Positions 54,111 to 63,149 of a stretch of 64,000 bases of DNA are shown one piece after another. The translations under genes were made by a program, and so were the position numbers. Under the pieces are notes generated by a model. That model did no database searches. It was not told the DNA's origin and saw only the letters and a list, made by a program, of their open reading frames with translations. Position 1 is the first letter of the stretch. Every line of letters starts with the position of its first letter. The stretch is from Anaerolineae bacterium. GTDB taxonomy: Bacteria > Chloroflexota > Anaerolineae > 4572-78 > J111. The stretch covers positions 124,001 to 188,000 of the forward strand of contig JAHDWA010000015.1 in the NCBI GenBank assembly GCA_023382535.1, given 5' to 3'.

Positions 54111-54236
54111 ACTTCGCCCCATTTGATGATATACTGCTTGCAAAGCAAGACGCCCGCTCCGTTCCAGGCCCCCTCAAGCCTCGGCGCCTGCATCTGCCTG
54201 AATCCACGCCTATTGTTATGCCACCAGGAGGGCATC

Positions 54237-57200
54237 ATGTCGAACCACTTTTGGCTAAAATCACCCGTCCCGCGACGCCAATCAACCTCTGACCCCCGGC
54301 AAAACGACAGCGGAGCGCAAAATCCCCCGATTTTGCCCGGCGTCAGGAGACGCCGGACTCCTCATTTGAAAAAGCCCTCCCTAAATCCCTCTCAAAGGGA
54401 GGGACTTAAGCTGTTTCTTATCTCCATGCTCGTCGGCCTGATGAGCCTGGCGGGCTTGATTTATCGCGCCGGCATGGTCCCGGCCCAGGCGGCGGGACAG
54501 CTTCTCGAACCGGGCCGGCCGGCCCCGACTGCTCCCTTCAATGCAATCCAGGCTCAGGCCCAGATCACCGCCCAGGAGACAATCACCCCTTTGGATGTCG
54601 TGGTCGTCTTCGACGTTTCCGCCTCGATGGAAGACCAGACGATTTGCCACGACTGCTGGGTGCGCACGAGTTACAGCCCCGACTGGCCCAACAACGGTTA
54701 CTTCAATCCTTTACCCTATTGGGAGAAATGGAAATATGAGGCGAGCGGCGGCCCTGCTGCGACGGGCAACCAATCCATCCCCCTCTCCGCGCTGTGTACG
54801 GTTTATCCGCCGCAACCTTTTATCACTAACACCTTTCAATACCTGACGCTGGAGGCCGAACTGTATTCCGCCATAACGGGTGACTGGGGACTGGATGCGC
54901 GCGTGCCGGGCAACGGCTTTTGGAGCATCCAGCGCGGCTCGAAGGGCAACATTGGCATGCCCGGCGAACCGAATGAGCTAAAAAACGCCGCCGGCCAACC
55001 CACTTATCAATCCTCCAACGTCTGCCGCCCGAACGTGGCGGGCGGCCAGATTGACTGCACCGTCGGCAACGGCATCGGGCTTAATGGCGATAATGTCTGC
55101 GATTCCGCTGACGGTGGAGTGGCGATTGATTGCAGCGCCTTTATCGCCGCCCGGCCCATGGCCAACTACGGCCAAATGCCGGGTGCCATTCCTAGCCTGA
55201 TTGGCGCGGCTTACAACGGCAACTGTTTCATCAACAGCGGCGGGACCGGCAGCACCGGCGGCGACTGCTGGTCAAACAATCCCTTCAACACCCTCCCCGG
55301 CCTGGAAAAAGGCCCCAGCACTGTGCCTTACGTCGAGTACGATTTTACCCCGACCTGGACCCAGACCACCTCGATCTGGCTGCGGGTCATCGGCGGCGGC
55401 GACGAAGCCTATACCTGGGCCGGCCCCAGCCCGGACCAGATCCAGCCCGATTTGAACGGCGGCGGCGTCGCCAATAATATCACCCCCTGGCGCAAGGTCA
55501 TCTACTGGCAGGTGGGGACCGGGACGATCTTCCAGCGCAAGGATAATCTCAACGATGATTATTCCAATTCGCCGACCGAAAATTATACTTCCAACAACAG
55601 TTCTCACGTGCAGAAGTACGATACCTGGAATGCCAACCGGGCCATACCCGGCTACTGGCGCTGGATTAAACTGGGTTCGACGACTACCACTTCGGGTACT
55701 CAATCCATCTTGAGACTGTACGCGGGCAGCGCCGGTTACATGGTGGATAAGATCGTCTTCACCAACGACCCGAACGGAAATACCCCCCAGGGTGGAGCCA
55801 AGATAACAAATGCCACTGACATCCCGGCAGCTCTCCGCCGGACCGTGAGTGGCACGATCCAAACTACGGGTTTCGACTCGACGAACAAAACCACGGTTGA
55901 TAATGCCTGGCGCGACTCGCTCGGTCCGCCAGCCAGCTTTGGTTCGGCTACCCGCGAGGCGTGTAACAAGTGCAATCCGGCATACGGCTACACAGTCTCT
56001 GCAATGGATTGCACCTGCAGGAAAAATGGCGGCGAGACCGGCTATGGAACCGGCATGGGCTGTACCTATGTGCCCAACATCACTCCCACCAACCAACTGC
56101 AAGAACAAGTGCAGACCGGCCTGTACTCCGGCAACCAGCCGATGCGCAGCGCCCAGGAGTCGGTCAAACACTTGGCCGGCCAGCTTAATCCTATGTATGA
56201 CCAACTGGGCTTTGTCGCCTTTAGCAATAACACGGCCAATACCAATGACCGCCGGGCCAAGCTGCAATGTTTGGTCTGGGCGCTCACCCAATTGGGCAAT
56301 CCGGCCCGCTGCTACGACCCCGGCCTGGGCACGCCTCTGGGATATACTAACGTATTGAGCGCGGTGGAGAAACAGTGGCCTGACAGCAGCACCAATACTT
56401 CTCTCGGCCTGCGCGAAGGCCTGGAGGAGTTGGGCATTATGACGCCGGGCAACCCGACCCCCGTCAACAGTGGGAACTGCACCGCTACCGCTAATGACGG
56501 CAACACCTGCGACCGACGTGGTCCAGCTCGGCGGATGATTATTCTCATGACCGACGGTTCACCCAATCAGAACACAAATGGCACTTCAGTCCCTTCTGCC
56601 GATCGAAGCCCGTGCGCTCCTGGCAGCGGTCGCCCCGATGTGTGGGATGGCATTCTGGGGACTGAAGACCCTGATTTTGAATGCGCAGCATATTATGCTT
56701 ATCTAGCCGCGCAGAACAATATCCTAGTCTACACTGTTGGCATCGGAGCAGGTGTTAATCATGATCTGCTTAACACTGTGGCGACTGGCATTGATCCGCG
56801 CGGCGCTCAGCCCGACGTAAAAATGTTCGATGCCCAGTGCGGGCAATACTTCGCCGCAGCCAAGCCCAGTGATTTGAACCTCATAGTTGAGCAGGTTTTA
56901 GCTCACGCTCGCACCTGCCAACTTCCTCCACCAAATTTAACCCTGACCAAAATGGATACGCCTGATCCGGTTTTAGCCAGCCAGCGAGTGACTTATACCA
57001 TTGCTGTTACCAATCATGGCCCTTTTGCTGCCCCGGGAATAGTTGTTACCGATTTCCTGGATAGTAATGTCACGCTGCTTTTTGGCTATCCATCTATATC
57101 GTATAAGGCCGGTGTCATTACTGGGAGCGCAGAGTTTATTCCCGAGGGACAAGCCTTGTACTGGACGGTGGTGGTCAGTGCCGGGAATGTCCCTAGTGGC

Positions 57201-59177
57201 ACTGTACTGAGTAACATAGCATCGGTGAGCACCAGCCGGGGTGTCAGTCACACGGTTATCGCCACTACGACCGTAGTTACGGCTTTGCCCCCTCCTCTCC
57301 CAACGCCATTACTGACCTTGCTAAAAAGTGACTCCCCAGAACACGTAGCGCCCGGTGAAATCCTTACTTATACTTTAACCCTAGCTAACAATGGCTCTGC
57401 CGCTGCCACAGGCGTGGTCATAACAGATGCCCTCAGTAGCAATATGAATTTCATTTCAGCCAGCAATAATGCTATATCCGACTCCGATGTCGTTACCTGG
57501 AATGTCGGCCTGCTTCCATTGGGACAGGCCCTTACGCGCACCCTGGTAGTTACAGTGAGCAATCTGAGCAGCGGCGCAATTCTGACAAACACAGCCTGGG
57601 TCACTTCGAATGAGGATGTGAATCACAGCAGCATAGCTACAACAACAATTTTGAATTCTGAACAAGTCTGGGCATTTAACTACATCCTTTCGCCGGGTGG
57701 GGATTTGTTTGTTCATTTAGAGAATCACTATAACCCGGCCGGACCTTATGATATTTATTTAAGCGATGGCGTTACTGTCTATAGAATCTGCGATAGTGTC
57801 AACACTTCACCCGGAACTCACGTTGGTGAATTTACCTGCCCTCTCCCAGGTACAATTCTACCCGGCCTTTATGACTTGTACTCCACCCTTACCGGGAATA
57901 CAAACCCGTTGGCGTTCGCCCCGCAAAAAGTAGAAGTGATTATTGATCCCGTAGTTCCAAGCAGTGTGACCATCAGCGGCCCAACCACAGGGGGTCTCAA
58001 TACTGTTTATACTTTCACTGCCACAACTAGCCCGGCCACGGCAACTTTGCCCCTGACCTATCACTGGCAGGCCAGCGGCCAGTCCCCGGTAACCCACACC
58101 GGCGGTTTGAGCGATACGGCGAGCTTTGCCTGGAACGTCACTGGCCCACAGGTGATTACTGTTACGGCCACGAATGGCGGCGGTACAGCGATGGATACCC
58201 ATACCACCACAATTCTCCCAGCGGTCTGCGCCAACCCTCTCGCCGAAACCAGCTTTGAAAGTGTTCCGCTAACGAAGTGGTTTGGGGCAGGCAGCAACGG
58301 CGTTTTCCAAACCGTCAGCAGCCACACCGGCAATAGTGCCCTTCTGGCCGATACTAGCCGGCCGGGTCCCAACAATCCCTTCTTTTATCAGCGCTTTACC
58401 GTGCCCACCGGGCTGGATTCCGGGACGACGACGGTTAAATTGGGGTTGTTCAAGAATGTTGAGCAGGAAATGGATGGCCCTAACCCGAATGACCAATTCA
58501 GCGTCGTGCTGGCGACTACCCCCGGCCTGAGTTCAGCCTTAACCATCCCGACTGTGGTGGCCAGCGGCGACCAGGGCACAATTGGCTATAATCCGGCTAA
58601 CTGGCAGGAGCTGAATGTCCTCTTGTCGCCGGCCAGCGGCATCAACCTGGCGGATTACGCCGGGCAGGATTTGTACCTGTATTTCTACAACAACAGCAAT
58701 CAAACGGTGGGCTGCCCGCCCTCGAACTGCCAGAACACCAGTTTTTACTTTGACGACATCAGTCTGACCTTTTGTGTGCCGGTTGTACCCGTCCAAACCA
58801 CTGCACCCAATCAGGTGCAGCCCGGCGGGGCGTTCACCTATACCATTACCGTCGCCAATACCGGCGCTGCCGCTGCCACCGGCGTGGTAGTCAGCGATAT
58901 TTTGGATAACAGGGTCAGCTTTGTGGCCGCCAGCGATAACGGCCAGCATCAAAACGGTATCGTCACCTGGAACGTGGGCGGGCTGCCCGCCGGTCAAGCC
59001 ATCACCCGGACTCTGGCGGTGACGGTTGGCAATGTCGTCAGTGGGACTATCCTCAGCAACACCGTCCGGGTTACTTCCACGGAAGGCATCAGTTCCAGCC
59101 GGATCATTACCACGACGGTTTTCAATCCGGCAACCCCACCTGGGTCTACTTATTTGCCGGTGATTCTGAAACAATAA
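54237..59177 (+). CDS. Giant surface protein with split VWA domain and DUF11/Ig-like repeats
   Basis: A 1646-residue secreted protein. I chose ATG 54237 because AGGAGGG precedes it; upstream in-frame starts lack one. A cytoplasmic stretch of about 60 residues leads to a signal anchor (LFLISMLVGLMSLAGLIY). A VWA domain begins with VVVVFDVSASMED near residue 125, is interrupted by about 500 residues rich in Cys, Gly and Asn, and resumes near 634 with SAQESVKHLAGQ, GFVAFSNN and MILMTDGSPNQ-like strands (MTDG near 770); all MIDAS motifs are kept. DUF11-type repeats follow (about 900-1140 and 1520-1630), with PKD/Ig-like and jelly-roll-like modules between. The C-terminus is STYLPVILKQ. It is probably an adhesin or surface scaffold. 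Confidence 0.88.
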   Translation: MSNHFWLKSPVPRRQSTSDPRQNDSGAQNPPILPGVRRRRTPHLKKPSLNPSQREGLKLFLISMLVGLMSLAGLIYRAGMVPAQAAGQLLEPGRPAPTAPFNAIQAQAQITAQETITPLDVVVVFDVSASMEDQTICHDCWVRTSYSPDWPNNGYFNPLPYWEKWKYEASGGPAATGNQSIPLSALCTVYPPQPFITNTFQYLTLEAELYSAITGDWGLDARVPGNGFWSIQRGSKGNIGMPGEPNELKNAAGQPTYQSSNVCRPNVAGGQIDCTVGNGIGLNGDNVCDSADGGVAIDCSAFIAARPMANYGQMPGAIPSLIGAAYNGNCFINSGGTGSTGGDCWSNNPFNTLPGLEKGPSTVPYVEYDFTPTWTQTTSIWLRVIGGGDEAYTWAGPSPDQIQPDLNGGGVANNITPWRKVIYWQVGTGTIFQRKDNLNDDYSNSPTENYTSNNSSHVQKYDTWNANRAIPGYWRWIKLGSTTTTSGTQSILRLYAGSAGYMVDKIVFTNDPNGNTPQGGAKITNATDIPAALRRTVSGTIQTTGFDSTNKTTVDNAWRDSLGPPASFGSATREACNKCNPAYGYTVSAMDCTCRKNGGETGYGTGMGCTYVPNITPTNQLQEQVQTGLYSGNQPMRSAQESVKHLAGQLNPMYDQLGFVAFSNNTANTNDRRAKLQCLVWALTQLGNPARCYDPGLGTPLGYTNVLSAVEKQWPDSSTNTSLGLREGLEELGIMTPGNPTPVNSGNCTATANDGNTCDRRGPARRMIILMTDGSPNQNTNGTSVPSADRSPCAPGSGRPDVWDGILGTEDPDFECAAYYAYLAAQNNILVYTVGIGAGVNHDLLNTVATGIDPRGAQPDVKMFDAQCGQYFAAAKPSDLNLIVEQVLAHARTCQLPPPNLTLTKMDTPDPVLASQRVTYTIAVTNHGPFAAPGIVVTDFLDSNVTLLFGYPSISYKAGVITGSAEFIPEGQALYWTVVVSAGNVPSGTVLSNIASVSTSRGVSHTVIATTTVVTALPPPLPTPLLTLLKSDSPEHVAPGEILTYTLTLANNGSAAATGVVITDALSSNMNFISASNNAISDSDVVTWNVGLLPLGQALTRTLVVTVSNLSSGAILTNTAWVTSNEDVNHSSIATTTILNSEQVWAFNYILSPGGDLFVHLENHYNPAGPYDIYLSDGVTVYRICDSVNTSPGTHVGEFTCPLPGTILPGLYDLYSTLTGNTNPLAFAPQKVEVIIDPVVPSSVTISGPTTGGLNTVYTFTATTSPATATLPLTYHWQASGQSPVTHTGGLSDTASFAWNVTGPQVITVTATNGGGTAMDTHTTTILPAVCANPLAETSFESVPLTKWFGAGSNGVFQTVSSHTGNSALLADTSRPGPNNPFFYQRFTVPTGLDSGTTTVKLGLFKNVEQEMDGPNPNDQFSVVLATTPGLSSALTIPTVVASGDQGTIGYNPANWQELNVLLSPASGINLADYAGQDLYLYFYNNSNQTVGCPPSNCQNTSFYFDDISLTFCVPVVPVQTTAPNQVQPGGAFTYTITVANTGAAAATGVVVSDILDNRVSFVAASDNGQHQNGIVTWNVGGLPAGQAITRTLAVTVGNVVSGTILSNTVRVTSTEGISSSRIITTTVFNPATPPGSTYLPVILKQ
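54318..54406. repeat. Three consecutive hairpins within the start of the VWA gene
   Basis: CAAAATC/GATTTTG (54318-54335), CCGGCGTC-AGGA-GACGCCGG (54337-54356) and CCCTCCCT/AGGGAGGG (54375-54403), all within codons 27-57. The last resembles an intergenic repeat. Confidence 0.65.
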
Positions 59178-59180
59178 TAA

Positions 59181-59330
59181 CCTGAGTTCGGAATTAGCCC
59201 GAAAATCATCCTTCGATACGCGCTTTCGCGCTACTCAGGATGATTTTCGGCTCATAATTGCATCCTGAGTAGTCGTGAGCGAAGCGAGGGCGTATCGAAG
59301 GATGCAATTTACAGATACTCCGAACTCAGG
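59181..59330. repeat. Composite 150-bp palindromic repeat
   Basis: Outer arms CCTGAGTTCGGA (59181-59192) and TCCGAACTCAGG (59319-59330) enclose two hairpins: GAAAATCATCC/GGATGATTTTC (59201-59248) and ATTGCATCC/GGATGCAAT (59257-59308). It fills about half of the 322-base gene-free stretch 59178-59499 and lies directly after the VWA gene, where it may also end transcription. Confidence 0.7.
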
Positions 59331-59382
59331 TTAGTAATATATTTCAGCAGGTCGTTGGCAGCATTGCCGGCGGCCCTTTGTA

Positions 59383-59410
59383 TTGCCCCCCCGCAAAATC
59401 TGGTTATAAT
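59383..59410 (+). promoter_or_regulatory. Promoter candidate for hemE
   Basis: TTGCCC (59383-59388), a 16-bp spacer and TATAAT (59405-59410). The leader to ATG 59500 is about 80 bases and contains a repeat of the ATACGTGATACGTG type (59421-59470). Confidence 0.6.
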
Positions 59411-59420
59411 ACCCCGGTCA

Positions 59421-59470
59421 GGTGATGCGTAATACGTGATACGTGATTTTCACACGCATCACATATCACC
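59421..59470. repeat. Inverted repeat in the hemE leader (GTGATGCGTAATACGTGATACG class)
   Basis: GTGATGCGT on the left is complemented by ACGCATCAC on the right, with ATACGTGATACGTGATTTTC between. Related to tracts at 16259, 52738 and 63197. Confidence 0.6.
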
Positions 59471-59499
59471 GCCGATCAATTATCCCAAGAAGGAAATTC

Positions 59500-60540
59500 A
59501 TGTCTCAAACCGACCGTTTTCTCCGCGCCTGCCGCCGCGAAGCGGTGGACGCTACGCCCATCTGGCTCATGCGCCAGGCGGGCCGCTACATGGCCGAGTA
59601 CCGCGCCCTGCGCGAGCGCTACTCGATTTTGGAACTGATTCAAGACCCGGCCCTGGCCGCCGAAGTCACCTTGCAGCCGATCAAAGCCTTTAATCTCGAC
59701 GCCGCCATCATTTTTGCCGACATCCTGCCGCCGCTGCAAGGCATGGGCCTGAACCTGGAATTTGTCAAGGGCGACGGCCCGGTCATCGGCAATCCTTTAC
59801 GCACCGCCGCCGATGTCGAGTCGCTGCTGGTCCGCCCGCCGGAAGAAACGCTGGCTTTCACCCTGCAAGCCATCCGGCTGGTCCGGGCTGAACTGGACGG
59901 AAAAGTCCCGCTGATCGGCTTTTCCGGCGCGCCTTTCACCCTGGCCAGCTACGCGATTGAAGGCGGCTCCTCGCGCAACTATATCCATGCTAAAAGCATG
60001 ATGTATCGCCAGCCCCAGGTCTGGCACAACTTGATGAGCAAGCTGGCCGAGGTCGTCGGCGCGTACCTGCGGGCGCAGGCCGCCGCCGGGGCGCAGGCGC
60101 TGCAACTGTTCGATAGCTGGGTTGGCGCGCTCAGCCCGGCCGATTACGAACGCTACGTGCTGCCCTACTCCCGGCGGGCCATCGAAATCGCTAAAAGCGA
60201 CGACGCTGTGCCGCTGATCCACTTTGGCACCGGCACGGCGGGCATGCTGCCCCTGCTCAAAGAGGCCGGGGGCGATGTCATCGGCGTGGATTGGCGGATT
60301 GACCTGGGGACCGCCTGGCAGCAGGTAGGGGACGGCGTGGCTGTGCAGGGCAATCTCGACCCGGTGGTCCTGTTTGCCCCTATCCCGGAAATCAAAAAGC
60401 AGGCGGCCCGGATTCTGGACAGCGTCCAAGGCAGGCCGGGTCACATCTTTAACCTGGGCCACGGCATTTTGCAGCACACGCCGGTGGAGCACGTGGCGGC
60501 GTTGGTAGATTTTGCGCATGAATATACGTTGAAAGGATGA
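59500..60540 (+). CDS. hemE: Uroporphyrinogen decarboxylase
   Basis: A 346-residue enzyme that removes four carboxyl groups from uroporphyrinogen III to give coproporphyrinogen III. Landmarks are PIWLMRQAGRYMAEYR, IIFADILPPLQGMGL, IGFSGAPFTLASYAIEGG, DSWVGALSP and VQGNLDPVVLF. I chose ATG 59500 with AAGGAA upstream. hemH follows after 55 bases. The stop TGA lies in a GGATGAGGGATGAAGG repeat. Confidence 0.97.
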   Translation: MSQTDRFLRACRREAVDATPIWLMRQAGRYMAEYRALRERYSILELIQDPALAAEVTLQPIKAFNLDAAIIFADILPPLQGMGLNLEFVKGDGPVIGNPLRTAADVESLLVRPPEETLAFTLQAIRLVRAELDGKVPLIGFSGAPFTLASYAIEGGSSRNYIHAKSMMYRQPQVWHNLMSKLAEVVGAYLRAQAAAGAQALQLFDSWVGALSPADYERYVLPYSRRAIEIAKSDDAVPLIHFGTGTAGMLPLLKEAGGDVIGVDWRIDLGTAWQQVGDGVAVQGNLDPVVLFAPIPEIKKQAARILDSVQGRPGHIFNLGHGILQHTPVEHVAALVDFAHEYTLKG

Positions 60541-60595
60541 GGGATGAAGGCGGAAATTTTCATACTTCATCCTTCGTTATCAAAGGAGATTTGGA

Positions 60596-61507
60596 ATGAC
60601 TAAGAAAGCCGTTCTCATCATGGCCTACGGCACGCCCAGTTCCGTAGACCGGATGCAATGTTATCTGTCCGATATTCGCGGCGGCCGGCCCATGTCTGAG
60701 GAGTTTGTGGCCGAGTTTCGCCACCGCTATGAATTGATCGGCGGCTCGCCGCTGACCGGGCTGACCTACGATCAAGCCAAGAAAACAAGCGATGTGTTGC
60801 GCGAGCGAGGCTACGATTGGCCGGTCTACGTCGGCATGCGCCACTGGTCGCCCTGGATCAAGGATGCTGTCGGCCAGATGTACTTGCACGGCATCGAGGA
60901 AGCCGTCGGCATCGTCATGGCCCCGCACTACTCCTCGATGAGCATTGGCCGCTACTGGACCAAAATTGAGGAAGCCCAGCAGATGCACGGCACGGCCATC
61001 AAGTTCAGCTTTGTTAATTCGTGGTACCGCCAGCCGAACTTTCTCCAGGCGGTTGAAAACCATATCCGGGCCGGGTATGAAAAATTTGCGCCGGAGGTGC
61101 GGGATAAAGTCAAGCTGGTCTTCAGCGCCCACAGCCTGCCCGCCCGGCTGCTCAAAATGGGCGACCCCTATGACGACGAATTAAAGACCAACGCCCAGAT
61201 CATCGCCGAGCGGCTGGGCAGCGTGGATTGGATGTTCTCTTACCAGAGCGCCGCCCACACCGGCGAACCCTGGCTCGGCCCGCAAATCGAAGATGTAGTG
61301 GCCGACCTGGCCGGGGAAGGCTACAAACACGTACTGGTCGCGCCCATCGGCTTTGTCTGCGACCATGTCGAGATCCTGTACGATATTGACATCGAGGCCC
61401 GCCAGATTGCCCAGAAACACGGCATGCAGTTGGAGCGGATCGAATCAATGAACAGCGACCCGCTCTTTATCGAAGCCATTGCCGATGCGGTAGTTGCGGC
61501 AGTCTGA
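60596..61507 (+). CDS. hemH: Ferrochelatase
   Basis: A 303-residue ferrochelatase that inserts iron into a porphyrin. It has LIMAYGTPSSVDRMQCYLSD, IVMAPHYSSMSIGRYW, the catalytic His in LVFSAHSLPARLL and the acidic site in CDHVEILYDIDIEARQ. AAAGGAG precedes ATG. In monoderm-type bacteria this enzyme may act on coproporphyrin (CpfC), but a HemY-type oxidase encoded downstream fits either pathway. No transmembrane tail is seen. Confidence 0.96.
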   Translation: MTKKAVLIMAYGTPSSVDRMQCYLSDIRGGRPMSEEFVAEFRHRYELIGGSPLTGLTYDQAKKTSDVLRERGYDWPVYVGMRHWSPWIKDAVGQMYLHGIEEAVGIVMAPHYSSMSIGRYWTKIEEAQQMHGTAIKFSFVNSWYRQPNFLQAVENHIRAGYEKFAPEVRDKVKLVFSAHSLPARLLKMGDPYDDELKTNAQIIAERLGSVDWMFSYQSAAHTGEPWLGPQIEDVVADLAGEGYKHVLVAPIGFVCDHVEILYDIDIEARQIAQKHGMQLERIESMNSDPLFIEAIADAVVAAV

Positions 61508-61544
61508 ATTTATCAAAATGAGTGTTCTCGAATCTATGATGAAA

Positions 61545-61620
61545 AGGTAGCAGGTAGCAAGTTGCAGGATCGCACAGCCTATCTGACTGCTGACCTCTGA
61601 CTACTGGTTACTGATTACTA
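61545..61620. repeat. Mixed intergenic repeat (GGTAGCAAGTTGCAGG and CTGACTACTGG units)
   Basis: AGGTAGCAGGTAGCAAGTTG is followed by CTGACTGCTGACCTCTGACT and TGGTTACTGATTACT. The first part matches the tract at 52686. Confidence 0.55.
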
Positions 61621-61637
61621 TTTTGAAGGAGGTTACC

Positions 61638-62144
61638 CTGTCGTCTCCAACATATCATCTGGCCCAGGTCAACATTGGCCGGATAGTTGCTCCGCTGGAT
61701 GACCCGCTGCTGGCCGGGTTTGTGGCCCGGCTGGACGAGATCAATGCCCTGGCAGACCGCAGCCCCGGCTTTGTCTGGCGGCTCCAAACGGAAGAAGGCA
61801 ACGCAACCGACCTGCGGCCTTACGACGACGACCGCATCCTGGTCAATATGTCGGTCTGGGAGTCGTTGGAACACCTGAAAGCGTATGTTTACAGGAGCGC
61901 GCACGTCGAGGTGATGCGCCAGCGAAGGCAGTGGTTTGAGAAGTTCGAGGGTATGTACATGGCCCTGTGGTGGGTCAAGGCCGGCCACCTCCCAACGGTA
62001 CAGGAGGCCAGGCAGCGGCTGGAATATCTGGCCGAACACGGGGCAAGCGCTGATGCCTTCACCTTTAGCCAGCCGTTCCCCCCGCCCGATGCGTCGCCCG
62101 GCAATTTTACCGTGACAACTTTTGAGCCTTGTCCGGCAGCTTGA
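61638..62144 (+). CDS. DUF3291 family protein, probable CTG start
   Basis: A protein of about 168 residues of the DUF3291 family, with YHLAQVNIGRIVAPLDDP, FVWRLQTEEG, VNMSVWESLEHLKAYVYRS and MYMALWWVKAGHLPTVQEA. It is related to antibiotic biosynthesis monooxygenase-like folds; function unknown. AAGGAGGT at 61626-61633 is followed by TTACC or so and then CTG at 61638, where family members start (TYHLAQ follows). No ATG or GTG fits there; a TTG at 61623 lies before the ribosome site and is unlikely. I therefore place the start at CTG 61638. Confidence 0.8.
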   Translation: MSSPTYHLAQVNIGRIVAPLDDPLLAGFVARLDEINALADRSPGFVWRLQTEEGNATDLRPYDDDRILVNMSVWESLEHLKAYVYRSAHVEVMRQRRQWFEKFEGMYMALWWVKAGHLPTVQEARQRLEYLAEHGASADAFTFSQPFPPPDASPGNFTVTTFEPCPAA

Positions 62145-62157
62145 AAGGGATTTTGAA

Positions 62158-62619
62158 GTGATCCCAACGGATGATTTAATTGAACGGCTGGCCCGCATCC
62201 CGGAGCGAATTTCACAGGCTGTCGTCGGCTGGTCCGCAGCAGGGCTGCGTACTCCGTTGGCCAAGGCCGAATGGTCAGCCTCGGCCATTTTTGCCCACCT
62301 GCGCGCCTCTGATGATATTATCACCCCACGGGTGTACGCGCTGCTGGTCCGAGATGATCCACCCCTGGCTGCCTACGACGATCGGCGCTGGGCCGAAGTA
62401 GCCGGGTATGAACAGGCTGATTTCCAGTCGTCGCTGGCCGTCTTCACCCTGCGCCGGGCTGAATTGGTCGCCCTGCTGCGTCACCTGGCCCCGGCTGACT
62501 GGCAGCGTACCGGCCTCCACGAGGCGCATGGGCCGATTTCCATCCTGCAAGTCGTCACCCATCTGGTTGAGCATGAAGAGGAACATTGCGCCCAGCTCGA
62601 AAAGTTAAAGGTGAATTGA
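62158..62619 (+). CDS. DinB-fold protein
   Basis: A 153-residue DinB-like four-helix protein. Metal-ligand His positions appear in SASAIFAHLRASDDI and VVTHLVEHEEEHCAQLEKL, with HEAHGPISILQ between. I chose GTG 62158, with AAAGGGA at 62144-62150; a TTG at 62122 would overlap the DUF3291 gene. It forms a two-gene unit with the DUF3291 gene. Confidence 0.87.
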   Translation: MIPTDDLIERLARIPERISQAVVGWSAAGLRTPLAKAEWSASAIFAHLRASDDIITPRVYALLVRDDPPLAAYDDRRWAEVAGYEQADFQSSLAVFTLRRAELVALLRHLAPADWQRTGLHEAHGPISILQVVTHLVEHEEEHCAQLEKLKVN

Positions 62620-62626
62620 GCCGGTT

Positions 62627-62655
62627 TTGCCAGCGGCGGTCCAATAGGGCATAAT
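62627..62655 (+). promoter_or_regulatory. Promoter of the EamA-like gene
   Basis: TTGCCA (62627-62632), a 17-bp spacer and CATAAT (62650-62655); ten of twelve consensus positions. Confidence 0.6.
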
Positions 62656-62723
62656 ATCTGATTGTTAATATGGTAGGCTATTCCTACCGGATTTGTCTGT
62701 GAATAGGCAAGGGGAAAGAACAA

Positions 62724-63149
62724 ATGAGCTGGTTGCCTTATGCAGCGGTTACGGCTGTGACCCTGGCGGCGGCTGATGCTTTGGTCAAATTAGCTGCCGG
62801 GAAGCTCTCCAACAGTGTGGCTATGCTGCTCTACGGAAGCTGCACCTTTCTGATTGGCCTGAGTTGGGTCCTGTGGCAGCGTACTCACGGCGTGCCCCAA
62901 TACGCCCAACCCGCCGGTATCCTGGCCGCCCTGGGCGTGGGGATTGTCTTTAGCTTTGTCACCCTGGGCCTGTATGCCACGTTTGGGGCCGGCGCACCCA
63001 TTTCGCTGGCTTCGCCGGCCATTCGGTTGGGCGGGCTGGTGCTCGTTAGTTTGGCCGGCCTGACTCTCTGGCACGAACCGCTGACCTGGCGCTACATTAC
63101 CGGGATGCTGCTGGCCTGCGGCGGGATTTATTTGATCATTACCCGATAG
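62724..63149 (+). CDS. Single-domain EamA/DMT transporter
   Basis: A 141-residue membrane protein with four or five helices and the EamA/DMT C-terminal signature LTLWHEPLTWRYITGMLLACGGIYLI. Full-length EamA proteins have two such domains, so this half-size form probably works as a dimer, as EmrE-like proteins do. Substrate unknown. The stop TAG is at the edge of an intergenic repeat. Confidence 0.85.
   Translation: MSWLPYAAVTAVTLAAADALVKLAAGKLSNSVAMLLYGSCTFLIGLSWVLWQRTHGVPQYAQPAGILAALGVGIVFSFVTLGLYATFGAGAPISLASPAIRLGGLVLVSLAGLTLWHEPLTWRYITGMLLACGGIYLIITR

Noticed and set aside
55272..56291. Minus-strand 339-codon frame
   Set aside because: Antisense of the VWA insert; no domain and no ribosome site.
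59178..59499. Hidden RNA gene in the longest gene-free stretch
   Set aside because: The structure is explained by a palindromic repeat, a promoter and a second repeat; no tRNA or known riboswitch pattern was recognised.
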